From the NCBI RefSeq assembly GCF_029626265.1, contig NZ_JARUBN010000001.1:8497001-8561000 (forward strand): a DNA stretch of 64,000 bases, written 5' to 3'. This DNA comes from Micromonospora sp. WMMD1102. Its GTDB lineage: Bacteria > Actinomycetota > Actinomycetes > Mycobacteriales > Micromonosporaceae. Of the stretch, positions 17,220 through 26,391 are shown one piece after another. The notes under the pieces were generated by a model, which worked only from the letters and a program-made list of their open reading frames with translations, was not told the origin of the DNA and searched no databases. The position numbers were made by a program, and so were the translations under genes. Numbering within the stretch: the first letter of the stretch is position 1; every line of letters begins with the position of its first letter.

Positions 17220-17414
17220 ATGGTGGACGTAGTCCGCAGTTGGAAGGATCCATTCTACCGAATGCGTACCGGCTCCGAAATGGCGGAGAACCCGGTCGGC
17301 GAGGTGCTCCTCGACGAGGAGCTGGACGACGTGATCGGCGGCGCGCACAAGGCGGATTCCGGTGGTGGTGGCGGGTCCGGCGAGTCGAGCTGGGACGGCC
17401 CCCGGTACTGCTGA
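17220..17414 (+). CDS. Lanthipeptide precursor (mersacidin/lichenicidin-type leader)
   Basis: A 64-residue precursor. The leader (about 1-41) has the class II mersacidin/lichenicidin pattern: W8-K-D-P...R, ENPVGEV, an acidic helix LLDEELDDVIGG and a GG cleavage site (40-41) for a C39 protease. The predicted core (42-64) begins AHKADS, continues with five Gly, then SGESSWDGPRYC. It contains Ser at core positions 6, 12, 15 and 16, no Thr, and a single Cys as its last residue. At most one lanthionine can form from this sequence, leaving other Ser free or dehydrated. ATG 17220 has AGGGAGG eight bases upstream; the same frame is open from 17184 but without a better site. A strong hairpin follows before lanM1. 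Confidence 0.88.
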   Translation: MVDVVRSWKDPFYRMRTGSEMAENPVGEVLLDEELDDVIGGAHKADSGGGGGSGESSWDGPRYC

Positions 17415-17463
17415 CCGTCGTCCCGGCTGACGACGCATCAGCTCAGGATCGACAGCCTATGTG

Positions 17464-17505
17464 AGGGATGTCCGGCCTTGTCGCAGTGGCGGGCCGGACA
17501 TCCCT
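17464..17505 (+). terminator. Hairpin between lanA and lanM1
   Basis: A perfect 14-bp stem (17464-17477 pairing with 17492-17505) with a 14-nt loop. No T-run follows, but GC-rich hairpins commonly attenuate transcription or stabilise the upstream RNA end in actinomycetes. Placed after the precursor and before the enzymes, it would yield many precursor transcripts per enzyme transcript. Confidence 0.75.
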
Positions 17506-17534
17506 CTGCTGGCGTGGGCGGATTGGAGGCAAGC

Positions 17535-20500
17535 ATGGAGATGCCGGTGGACGGCTGGCGCGCGGCGACGTTGCGGGAGCGGTTGTCGTTTGGCACGCCA
17601 CCGCCTGGTGCGTCCGGACCGGACCAACGCTACGCGTTCTGGTGTACCCATCGGTGGGCGAAGACCGATCCGGAGCGGATCGCGGACCGGGCCGCCGCGT
17701 TAGGGATTGACGTAGACACCTTTCGTGCCCTACTCGATGAGGAGCACGACGGTTTTGTCGCGCGCACCGGTCGCGTTGCCGCCCCGTCCTGGCTGCGCTC
17801 CGATGAACTCGATGTCCTGTTGAGGCCTGGCCCGCCCACCGTTGGGGAGCGAACGCTCACGGACCTGATCGCCCCCTTGGTGGACTATTACCAGAAGCGC
17901 TTGCGTACCGCGCTCCAACCGGTACTGAATCATCTAACGGCGCAGGAGCGCGCGGAGCTGACGGCCACTTTCCAGGCCACCGCGCCCACTGAGGAGTTCG
18001 TGGCGGCGACCGAGCGCGTCCTGGTGCTCGAGCTGAACGTGGCAAGGGTCCGCGGGCTGCTGCATGGCGACGATCCGGCCGAGCGGTTCGCCGCCTTCCT
18101 CGATCTCACCGCGACCAGCGATTTCCGCCGCCAGCTCTGGGCCGAATACCCGGTGCTGCTGCGCGTGCTCGCCGAGACCGGCCGCGCCTGGCTCGCCAAC
18201 GCCACCGAGCTGGCGGCCAGGTTCGTGGAGGACCGCGACCGGCTGCGGGAGTGCGGCCTGTTGCCGGCCGACGCCGGTGAGTTGCGCCGGGTCGAATTCG
18301 GGAGGGGAGACACCCATCGCGGGGGTCAGACGGTGGCGACACTGCACTTTGCTGGTGCCACCTTGGTGTACAAGCCCCGGTCACTCGCGGTCGATCTCGC
18401 ATTCCAACGGGTGATGGGCGTGCTTACCGCGCACGGGCTGCCGATGGACCACCGCATGCCGGCGACCCTGGATCGGGGCGAGTACGGGTGGTGTGAGTTC
18501 GTTGCGGCGGCGGAGTGCGCTACGGAGCAGGAAGTCGCCGACTTCTACCGCCGGCTCGGGAGCCTACTGGCGGTGTTCCACGCTCTGCGGGGTACCGACA
18601 TGCACGTCGAGAACGTCATTGCGGCGGGACCCCAGCCGGTCATCGTCGACTTCGAGACGTTGTTCGACCCACCCGATCCGATAACTGACAATCCGGCCCA
18701 AGAAGCCTTGGCCGCCTCAATCCTGCGCACCTACCTGGTGCCCGAACAGCTTGTCTTCCGCGACGAAACCGGCCACCTGCGTAGCTTCGACATCAGCGCC
18801 ATCGGCGCCGTCGCGGGTCAAGCCGTTCCCAGCCGCGCTCTGGCGATGGTCGGCGCCGGCACTGACCAGCTCCGATTGGTGGGCCAGCGTCCGGTCACGG
18901 GCAGTTACCCCAACCGGCCTGTCCTGGCGGGCGAGCAACGCGGGCCGGACCGGTACGGCGACGAGATCCGCGCCGGGTTCCGTGCCGGGTACCAAGCCAT
19001 CGTGGCGGCCCGGCCGGAGTTGCTGGCGTCGGGCGGTGTCCTGGCCAGCTTCCAGCGGGTGCGGGTGCGGAAGATCGTCCGGGCCACCCGGCTCTACTCC
19101 CGCCTGCGGGGTCAGAGCCAGCATCCGGACTTTCTGCGCGATGGTAGGGACCGGGAGGTGCTCCTCGACCGGCTGTGGAACATCCCGGGCGACCGGCTGA
19201 CCCAAACCCTGATCCAGTCGGAGATCGACCAGCTCCTTGCCGGTGACATCCCGATCTTCGAGTTCCGGCCGTCCTCGGTCGACCTGGCCGCCGGCGACGG
19301 GTCACTCATTCCGGGATACTTCCCCCGCCGCCCGTACGACGACGTCGTCGACCATCTGTACGGCCTCTGCGACGACGACAGGATTCTGCAAGAGCGTGTC
19401 CTCGAGCTGACGATGGCTACCCTCGCGGAGCGCCCCGCCAACCCGGCACCGACCGAGACAGCGCCTTACCCGGTCGGGCACGGTGCGGGGCGGGCCGAGC
19501 CGGCCGCAGACCCGGCGCGCCTGGTGGACGCCGCCTCGCTGGTCGCCGACCGGCTGCTCGAGGTCCGGATACGCGGCGATGGCACGTCCGGCTGGATCGG
19601 GCTGCGGCGCTACGCCGCGGACGTCTGGACCGTCGAGGCGGCCGGTCTGCGGCTCGACGACGGCCTCGCCGGCATCGGACTCTTCCTGGCTCGGCTCGGC
19701 ATGGCGACTGCCCGAGAGGACGCACTGGGCGTGGCCATGGAGATCGCAGACAACCTCGCGCTGCGCGCTCCGCGTCAGCTCGCGGACCAACTGGCCGGTC
19801 GGCCGACCTCCGAGCCGGAGCCGAACGACACCGGCCTGTTCGCTTCGCTCATGGGGACGGTGGCGTTCCTCACCTCCCTCGCCGACTGGACCGGGGACCG
19901 CCGTTGGCACCCGGTGATCGACGAGCTGACCGCGCACACGGCCAAGCTCTGTGCCGATACGCGGTCGGTCGCTGTCGCCGACGGCACCGCCGGTGCGCTG
20001 TTGGGAACGCTCAGCACCGGTCCGGTGTTCGGGTGGCACTGGGCCGCAACCCGGGCCGAGCCAGTCGGCGACCGGCTCGTGGAGCAGTGGCTCGCCGGTG
20101 CCCAGCAAGGCCCCAACGGACGCCCGGCCGGCGGCGGGCTCGGTCATGGCGCGGCCGGGGTCGCATTGGCGATGAGCCGGCTGGCCACCTATCGCCAGCA
20201 ACCGCGCTACCTCGCCGTCGCCCGAGAAGCGCTCGCCAGTATGGCTCGGGCCACCGACCCCGGCAACGCCGAATGGGGCGGGTGGGGCTGGCACGACGGC
20301 CTCGCCGGCATCGGCCTTGCCGCCCGCGCGATCGTCCGTGACGCCGCACTTCCCACCGGCGATCTGGCGCAGGCCGAGGAGGTCGTGCGGGTGGCGCACC
20401 GCGCGCTCACCGACCGCTGGCACGGCTCGGCACCGCCGGTGCACCACGGGTTCGCCGACGGCGCCTGCGGCGAGCTCATGGCGCTTTCGCTGCTTGGCGG

Positions 20501-20696
20501 CGAGGACCGGCCGCACGCTGCCACGATCGGGCAGCTCGCCGGCAAACAGCGCTGGAAGTGCGGCACGCCGGCGGCGGTGGAGACCCCGGGACTGTTCACC
20601 GGCCTGGCGGGTATAGGCGCCGCTCTGCTCGCGATGGCTAGCCCCCGTCCGTGCGACCCACTGCTGACGCTGACCTCACCGGAGGCGGCGCGGTGA
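17535..20696 (+). CDS. LanM-type lanthipeptide synthetase 1 (zinc Cys ligands replaced by His)
   Basis: A 1053-residue class II synthetase. Residues about 100-650 are the DUF4135 dehydratase, which phosphorylates Ser/Thr and eliminates phosphate. Its kinase-like residues are present: YKPR (K280), DMHVEN (D355, H357, N360) and DFETLF (D372), in the same spacing as in CylM. Residues about 690-1040 are a LanC-like toroid (DGLAGIGLFLARLG, GLGHGAAGVALAMSRL, GLFTGLAGIGAALL). There the zinc-binding WCxG and CHG motifs read GWHDG (H920) and HHG (H970, H971), so both Cys are His. ATG 17535 has TGGAGG upstream. The stop overlaps the next lanM by four bases. Dehydration is well supported; cyclisation by this domain is doubtful or uses an unusual three-His site. 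Confidence 0.9.
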   Translation: MEMPVDGWRAATLRERLSFGTPPPGASGPDQRYAFWCTHRWAKTDPERIADRAAALGIDVDTFRALLDEEHDGFVARTGRVAAPSWLRSDELDVLLRPGPPTVGERTLTDLIAPLVDYYQKRLRTALQPVLNHLTAQERAELTATFQATAPTEEFVAATERVLVLELNVARVRGLLHGDDPAERFAAFLDLTATSDFRRQLWAEYPVLLRVLAETGRAWLANATELAARFVEDRDRLRECGLLPADAGELRRVEFGRGDTHRGGQTVATLHFAGATLVYKPRSLAVDLAFQRVMGVLTAHGLPMDHRMPATLDRGEYGWCEFVAAAECATEQEVADFYRRLGSLLAVFHALRGTDMHVENVIAAGPQPVIVDFETLFDPPDPITDNPAQEALAASILRTYLVPEQLVFRDETGHLRSFDISAIGAVAGQAVPSRALAMVGAGTDQLRLVGQRPVTGSYPNRPVLAGEQRGPDRYGDEIRAGFRAGYQAIVAARPELLASGGVLASFQRVRVRKIVRATRLYSRLRGQSQHPDFLRDGRDREVLLDRLWNIPGDRLTQTLIQSEIDQLLAGDIPIFEFRPSSVDLAAGDGSLIPGYFPRRPYDDVVDHLYGLCDDDRILQERVLELTMATLAERPANPAPTETAPYPVGHGAGRAEPAADPARLVDAASLVADRLLEVRIRGDGTSGWIGLRRYAADVWTVEAAGLRLDDGLAGIGLFLARLGMATAREDALGVAMEIADNLALRAPRQLADQLAGRPTSEPEPNDTGLFASLMGTVAFLTSLADWTGDRRWHPVIDELTAHTAKLCADTRSVAVADGTAGALLGTLSTGPVFGWHWAATRAEPVGDRLVEQWLAGAQQGPNGRPAGGGLGHGAAGVALAMSRLATYRQQPRYLAVAREALASMARATDPGNAEWGGWGWHDGLAGIGLAARAIVRDAALPTGDLAQAEEVVRVAHRALTDRWHGSAPPVHHGFADGACGELMALSLLGGEDRPHAATIGQLAGKQRWKCGTPAAVETPGLFTGLAGIGAALLAMASPRPCDPLLTLTSPEAAR

Positions 20697-23600
20697 CGAC
20701 CTCACCGGATGCCACGCTGCCGTGGTGGCGAGCGACGACGCTGGCCGAGCGGGTCGGCGTGCCGGCAGCCGGTAGCGGGGACAGTTCCCGGTGGCGGTTC
20801 TGGCAGAGCCTGCCGTGGACGTCGGACAGTCGCGTGGTGCACGCCCGGCTCGGTCAGCTCGGGCTCGCCCCGGATGAACTGCGCGCGCTGCTCGACGCAG
20901 ACCCGGACGAGCTCGCCGGCGCGCTCGCGGTGCCCGGTTGGCACCGGTGGTTCACCGATGACTGTGCGCGCACCGGCCAGCCGGTTGACACCGCCGGCTG
21001 GCGGGACGTCGTGGGGTGGCTTGACCCGTTCCTGGACGGTGCCCAACAGCGGCTGCGGGACCGACTGGCGAAACGGTGCGACGGCACCGGCCTGCCCCGT
21101 GAGCTTTCCCGGCTACCCGAGCTGGCCGCCCGCAGGTGGCCCGTACACCGCGTCCTCCGGCCAGCAATCCAGACCGCGATGCTGGAGTTCCACGTCGCGC
21201 AGCAGCGGGGCAACCTGCCAGCACCAGAGTGCCAGGAGAGCTGGCGGGAGTTCTCCACCCGGTTGGCTGGGCGGCAGGCCCGGTGCGCACTCTGGCGGGA
21301 GTATCCGGTTCTGGTCCGGTACGTCATCGAGACGTACGCCGGTTGGGCGGACCGGTGCGCGAGCTTCGTCGACCGGCTTCTTGCCGACTGGCCCGCCATC
21401 CGGGGTAGCGGTCTGGTCGGTCCCGACCCCGGCGAGCTCGTGGACGTCACGGTCGCAGACGACATGTCTCGCTCTGTCGGCATCGTTCGCATCCTCCACT
21501 TCAAACGATCACGGCTGGTGTACAAGCCGCGATCGGTGACCCCCGATCACGGCTTCTCCGCCGTCCTCGACTGGTTCAACGAGGCCGGACCCATCCATCA
21601 GCTTCGGGTTCCCCGCGTACTGGACCTTGGTGACCACGGGTGGATGGAGTACATCTCGTCCGCCCCGTGCCGCGATCGGGAGCAGGTCGACGCGTTCTAT
21701 TGGCGAGCCGGTGTCCTCACCGCGCTGGTGCACCTGCTGCGCGGTCTCGACGTCCATGCCGGCAATGTGGTGGCCGCCGGCGAGCATCCGGTCCTGATCG
21801 ACCTCGAGACGCTCCTGACGCCACAGCCCCCGGCCGACGGTGGCTCGGCCGAGGAGCTGGAGGCGGGCATGTCGTCGGTCCTCGCCACCGGTCTCGTGCC
21901 GTCGGTCGCGCTCTACCGGGACGAGGACGGTGTCCTTCAGCCGTTCGACTATTCCGGGTTCAGCGACGCGGCCGGGCGACCGGCGGCGGTCCGCAACATG
22001 GTTCCGGCGCGTGACGAGCACGGGTGCCCAAGCCTGGTCACCGTCCGCCCGGTCATGCCCGCGTACCTCAATATGCCCGTCCTGCACGGGCAGCGAGTCC
22101 CGCTGGTGGCGCACGAGGACGCCTTCGTCACCGGATTCGAGACCGCGTTGCGGGTCGTTGCAGCGGACAAGGAAGGCTTCCGGGCCGGGCCCCTGCGGCA
22201 GCTGTCGCGAGCGCGGACCCGCTACATCCCACGCCCGGTCCGGGTGCATCTGAAGCTGCTGGCGGCGAGCCTGCATCCCAACCTGCTGCGCGACGGCCGT
22301 GATCGGAGCGTGCTGTTCGAACGGTTGTGGCGCACCCCCAGCAGCGGCGGAGGGCATCCGGCGATTGTCTCGGCCGAGATAGAGGCGCTGCACCAGGGCT
22401 GCGTGCCCGACTTCTCGGTCCCGGCCGAAGACCGATCGCTCATCCTCCCGGACGGCTCTTCGATCGCCGACCACTGGCCGGTCAGCCCGCTGAATCGGGT
22501 CCGGCACCGCTTGGCCGGCCTGGCTGAACCGGACATCCGCCGGCAGGTCGAGACGCTGCGACAGGCGATCGCGACAGTCCGGCCAGCCACCGCCCGGATT
22601 CCGGTCCCGCGCCGCGTCACAGCGGCAGAGCCGACCCGCCAGCAGTTGCGGGACGCGGTGCACGGCTTGGTCCACGAGGTGCTACAGGCAGTCGCACCGA
22701 TCGGTGAGGAGCCGAGTTGGCTCACCTTGGACCTCGTCGACGACCGGATCTGGGTGCAGCACCTAGCTCAACCCGGGTTCCACGCCGGCCTGTCCGGGAT
22801 CGGATTCCTCCTTGCCCACGCGGGTCATCTTGAGCGGATCCCGGAAGCCACCCGGATGGCCGAGCGCATCGCGGATCGCCTAGCGCGCCAAGCCAGGGCG
22901 ATGGCCGACGGGCCGGAACAGGACGTAGGCCTCGGCTGGGGCACCGCTGGCATCGGTTATTTCCTCACTGCGCTGACCGATCTGGCCGGCGACGACCGGT
23001 GGCTACCAGCCCTTGAAGACCTGTGCTCCCGTACCACGCGCGCCCTGGGCGATCCGGTGCCCGCCGATCTCATCGGCGGCGCGGCCGGTTCGCTGCTCGC
23101 GGCGCTGGCCGGGCGGCCGGCGGTTCCGGACTCGCTGGCCCGCGCCCATCTGGGCGCAGCGGAACAGGCGCTGCTACGGGCACTGACAACCCCCCAGCCG
23201 GTGGCGCCGGCGCCACCCGACGCGTCGCTTTTCCGTGGGTCTAGCGGCCATCTCCTAGCGCTCGGCCGCCTCCTGGACAGCGGTCTGGCCGATGCCCCGG
23301 CAGCCGTGGAGGAGGCAGTGTCGAGGCTGTGCCAGCCGGACGCCGACCGGCTGCCCCCGGCCGAGGCGGGTGGGTGGGGCGCCGGCGGGGTCGGTGTAGC
23401 CGCGGCGCGGCTGGCGCTGGTCCACTGTCGGCTGCCCGCACCGGTGGCCACCAGGTGCCGGGAAGACCTCGACCGGGTGCGGGAGACCATGGAGCGCGCC
23501 GGGTTCGAGTCCGACGCGGTCGATGTCTCCGACCTCTCGCTGCACACCGGCCTGTTGGGCAGGCTCGAGGTGCTGCGGCAGATCGCCGCGTACGACCGGG

Positions 23601-23812
23601 ACGAAGGCTTGGCCCGGCGGGTGCGCCGGGCCTTGGCGGTGGCGCTGGAGCACGGGCTCACCGCGGACTGGCCAGGCAGCGCGCCGGGCGGCGCGTTCCA
23701 CGTCGGCTTTGTCACCGGTGTCTGCGGTACAGCCTTCGCCCTGCTGGCGGCGGCACACCCCGACCACCTGCCCGATGTCCTTACGTTCGACGTGGGCCGA
23801 GCTATCAGTTAG
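20693..23812 (+). CDS. LanM-type lanthipeptide synthetase 2 (cyclase zinc site lost)
   Basis: A 1039-residue LanM. The dehydratase half is intact by inspection: LHFKRSRLVYKPRS (K278), DVHAGN (D353, H355, N358) and DLETLL (D370). The C-terminal LanC-like toroid keeps Gly motifs (GLSGIGFLLAHAG, GTAGIGYFLTAL, GFVTGVCGTAFALL). The expected WCxG reads GWGAGG (Gly896), CHG reads LHTG (His951, Thr952) and the usual SHG helix reads FRG. None of the three zinc ligands remains, so this domain is probably a non-catalytic scaffold or peptide-binding module. GTG 20693 overlaps the lanM1 stop (GTGA), giving translational coupling. It is clearly diverged from LanM1, so the two are not a recent duplicate. 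With a single visible precursor, the division of labour is unknown. Confidence 0.9.
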   Translation: MTTSPDATLPWWRATTLAERVGVPAAGSGDSSRWRFWQSLPWTSDSRVVHARLGQLGLAPDELRALLDADPDELAGALAVPGWHRWFTDDCARTGQPVDTAGWRDVVGWLDPFLDGAQQRLRDRLAKRCDGTGLPRELSRLPELAARRWPVHRVLRPAIQTAMLEFHVAQQRGNLPAPECQESWREFSTRLAGRQARCALWREYPVLVRYVIETYAGWADRCASFVDRLLADWPAIRGSGLVGPDPGELVDVTVADDMSRSVGIVRILHFKRSRLVYKPRSVTPDHGFSAVLDWFNEAGPIHQLRVPRVLDLGDHGWMEYISSAPCRDREQVDAFYWRAGVLTALVHLLRGLDVHAGNVVAAGEHPVLIDLETLLTPQPPADGGSAEELEAGMSSVLATGLVPSVALYRDEDGVLQPFDYSGFSDAAGRPAAVRNMVPARDEHGCPSLVTVRPVMPAYLNMPVLHGQRVPLVAHEDAFVTGFETALRVVAADKEGFRAGPLRQLSRARTRYIPRPVRVHLKLLAASLHPNLLRDGRDRSVLFERLWRTPSSGGGHPAIVSAEIEALHQGCVPDFSVPAEDRSLILPDGSSIADHWPVSPLNRVRHRLAGLAEPDIRRQVETLRQAIATVRPATARIPVPRRVTAAEPTRQQLRDAVHGLVHEVLQAVAPIGEEPSWLTLDLVDDRIWVQHLAQPGFHAGLSGIGFLLAHAGHLERIPEATRMAERIADRLARQARAMADGPEQDVGLGWGTAGIGYFLTALTDLAGDDRWLPALEDLCSRTTRALGDPVPADLIGGAAGSLLAALAGRPAVPDSLARAHLGAAEQALLRALTTPQPVAPAPPDASLFRGSSGHLLALGRLLDSGLADAPAAVEEAVSRLCQPDADRLPPAEAGGWGAGGVGVAAARLALVHCRLPAPVATRCREDLDRVRETMERAGFESDAVDVSDLSLHTGLLGRLEVLRQIAAYDRDEGLARRVRRALAVALEHGLTADWPGSAPGGAFHVGFVTGVCGTAFALLAAAHPDHLPDVLTFDVGRAIS

Positions 23813-23822
23813 GAGGAGGACG

Positions 23823-25991
23823 GTGGCCAGAATTCGCTACCAGCCACAAGCCTCCATGGCCGAGTGTGGCGCGGCCTGCCTGGCCATGGTCTTGACGTAC
23901 CTCGGACACCAGGTGAGCGTCCGCGAGATGCGCGAGCGGCTGCGCGTGGGCCGGGACGGCACCTCCGCGCTCGACCTCGTCCGAGCTGCCCGCGAGGCCG
24001 GGCTGACCGCGGAGGGTCGGCGATTTTCCAGTTCAGACCTGTCCCGCGTCGCCCTGCCCGGAATCGCCTACCTGCGCCACAGCCATTTCGTGGTGGTGGA
24101 GCGGGTCAACCGGCGCAGCGCTCTGATCATCGACCCGGCGTACGGCCGCAGCAAGGTGCCGCTCAGCGAGTTCGATGAGGAGTTCGGCGGGGTCGTGTTG
24201 ACCTTCAGCGGCGTGGCGCGGCCCCGCCGCACGCCGCAGCCCGGGCTGCTGCGGTTTCTCCTCGACCAGGCGCCACGCCGCCCAGGTGCGCTCGCGCTGA
24301 TCGCCGCGACGTCGCTGCTCATCACGTTGGCGAGCATGCTTCCGGCGTTCGTTACGGGATTCACGATCGATCACATCCTCCCTCGCGGCTCAACGAGCCT
24401 GCTGCTGGTGGCGGGGCTTGCGTTCGGGCTGGTCATCCTGGGTCGGCTCCTGATCGGCTTTGTCCGCGCGAGTGTGCTCGTGCGGCTCCAGGTGGGCGTG
24501 GACGAGCAACTGACGGACCGGCTGGTCCACCATCTCTTCCGGTTGCCCATGCGGTTCTACGACGGGCGCACCAACGGTGACCTGCTCAACCGGGTGCGGA
24601 GCAACGCCGTCATCCGTCAGGTGCTCACCACCCAGGCCCTGGTCGTCTTCCTCGACCTGATGACCGCGCTGATCTACCTCCTGCTGCTGGTGGTGGTCTC
24701 TCCCGGCCTCGCCGCGATCATCGTGCTGATTGCCCTTGGCCAAGTCACGTTGCTCCTGGCCACGGCCCGTCCGTTGCTGGCTATGGCCCGGCGCGAGATC
24801 GAGTTCGGGGTCCAGCAGCAGAGCCTGGTGCTCGAGTCCCTGACCGGAATCGAGTCGGTCAAGATGTCCGCCCTCGAGGCGCCGATCCTGGCCCGGTGGC
24901 GGCGGATGTTCTCTGCGGAGCTTCATGCGTCCACGCGTCGGCAACTGCTCGAGAGCAGGCTCGACGATCTCACCGACGTCGTGCAACTGGCCGTGACTGC
25001 GGGATTTGTCCTGATCGGCGCGCATGCCGTGATCGCGGGTGAAACGGCGCTTGGTGCCATGCTGACCAGCGCCTACATCGCGGCCGGCCTGCTCGCCCCG
25101 CTGTCCAACCTGACCAAGCAGGCCCGGTCGCTCCAGGTCGTCACGGTGCACCTCGCCCGACTTCGCGACGTGCTGGAGGAGCCGCCCGAGACCGCCCCGG
25201 TGGGCCGGACGACGCGACTGTGGTACACCGAGGTCGAACTGCGCGGAGTCAGCTTCTCGTACGGTGGCTTCGGCAAGCCCGCCCTCCATGACGTGTCGCT
25301 GCGGGTTCCGGCCGGTTCGTTCGTGGCGATCGCCGGCGCGAGCGGATCAGGAAAGAGCACGCTCGCCCGGCTCCTGCTCGGGTTGTACCGCCCGGACGCG
25401 GGTACCGTCCTGATCGGCGGTCGCGATACGACCGCCATGTCCAGGGAAGAGATCGCACGGCACTGCGGGGCGGTGGCGCAGGAACCCGCGGTGTTCAGCG
25501 GCACGATCCTCGATAACATCGTCATCGCGCGCTCGGACGCCAGCGAGCATGAGATCCGCCATGCCGCACGCCTGGCCGAGCTGGACCGGGACATCGCCGC
25601 GATGCCAATGGGCTACCACACCCACCTGTCCGAACGCGGCGCGGGCCTGTCCGGCGGTCAGCGCCAGCGTCTCGCGCTGGCCCGGGCCCTGGTCGGCCAG
25701 CCACGCCTGCTCATCCTCGACGAGGCGACAAGTTCGGTCGACGCCGACACCGAGCTGTCGATCTTGGCGAACCTGCGCACCCTCGGCTGCACGGTGATCA
25801 TCATTGCGCACCGGCTCAGCACGATCCGAAGCGCCGACCGCATCGCGTTCATGGCAGACGGCCGGATCTCCGAGTACGGAACACACGACGAACTGTGCGC
25901 ATGGGGTGGACGGTACGCCACGTTGATTGGCCGCCAGCAGCTACCGATGGGACCGAGTGGCCGATCGCAGACGATGCACGCGGGCTGGTGA
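23823..25991 (+). CDS. LanT-type ABC transporter with N-terminal C39 peptidase
   Basis: A 722-residue bifunctional protease-exporter. Residues 1-130 are the C39 peptidase that cuts after GG leaders: Cys15 in QASMAECGAACLAMVL, the His in LRHSHFVVVE and the Asp in LIIDPAYG form the expected catalytic set. Residues about 160-450 are the ABC transmembrane domain (LLITLASMLPAFVTGFTIDH, LVVFLDLMTALIYLLLLVVV). The ATPase follows with Walker A GASGSGKST near 507, signature LSGGQRQR and Walker B LLILDEATSSVD. GTG 23823 has AGGAGGAGG upstream and lies 10 bases after the lanM2 stop. It would remove the precursor leader at G40-G41 and export the modified core. No separate immunity ABC genes follow. Confidence 0.92.
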   Translation: MARIRYQPQASMAECGAACLAMVLTYLGHQVSVREMRERLRVGRDGTSALDLVRAAREAGLTAEGRRFSSSDLSRVALPGIAYLRHSHFVVVERVNRRSALIIDPAYGRSKVPLSEFDEEFGGVVLTFSGVARPRRTPQPGLLRFLLDQAPRRPGALALIAATSLLITLASMLPAFVTGFTIDHILPRGSTSLLLVAGLAFGLVILGRLLIGFVRASVLVRLQVGVDEQLTDRLVHHLFRLPMRFYDGRTNGDLLNRVRSNAVIRQVLTTQALVVFLDLMTALIYLLLLVVVSPGLAAIIVLIALGQVTLLLATARPLLAMARREIEFGVQQQSLVLESLTGIESVKMSALEAPILARWRRMFSAELHASTRRQLLESRLDDLTDVVQLAVTAGFVLIGAHAVIAGETALGAMLTSAYIAAGLLAPLSNLTKQARSLQVVTVHLARLRDVLEEPPETAPVGRTTRLWYTEVELRGVSFSYGGFGKPALHDVSLRVPAGSFVAIAGASGSGKSTLARLLLGLYRPDAGTVLIGGRDTTAMSREEIARHCGAVAQEPAVFSGTILDNIVIARSDASEHEIRHAARLAELDRDIAAMPMGYHTHLSERGAGLSGGQRQRLALARALVGQPRLLILDEATSSVDADTELSILANLRTLGCTVIIIAHRLSTIRSADRIAFMADGRISEYGTHDELCAWGGRYATLIGRQQLPMGPSGRSQTMHAGW

Positions 25992-26391
25992 CCGCCCTGA
26001 CCAAGTGGGCCGGATCCCAGGGTGTAAGAGGGTGGTTCGGTAGCATTCGTCCATTGTGGGTTTGGGTCGGCATGTGAATGTGAGCCGTGGTCCGAGACAA
26101 TTTGTTCACCTACGGCAAACTGGATCGGACCGGCTCGGTCAAGCTCGTGCAGCGTCAGGTTGCTGACCAGCCCGAGCTCGGTACTGGATCGAGCCACCAG
26201 CGTGGGGTGTGTCGGTGGCGAAGACCAGGTGGCGTCCCGTCCACAGGCTGAGTGCCTGACTGTTGACCGGCACCGCGAGTGCCTAAAGCCGGGATGAAGA
26301 CGGCGTCTGCTTGGTTGTCCGCATGATAAGGCGAATCCTCGTGGTGCTGGCTGTGGTTTTCGCTGGCTGGTCTGTGGAGCCTGTCCGATTG
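25992..26391. other. Gap between lanT and the IS256 element
   Basis: I find no gene in these 400 bases. Frames on both strands are short and lack recognisable motifs. No second precursor peptide with a GG leader, no immunity peptide and no regulator is visible. Confidence 0.35.

Noticed and set aside
17068..17253. Minus-strand 61-codon frame in the lanC-lanA gap
   Set aside because: Antisense to the precursor start and its promoter; no protein-like motif.
25895..26077. Candidate second precursor peptide after lanT
   Set aside because: It lies mostly inside the lanT coding region in another frame, has no GG leader and no ribosome binding site.
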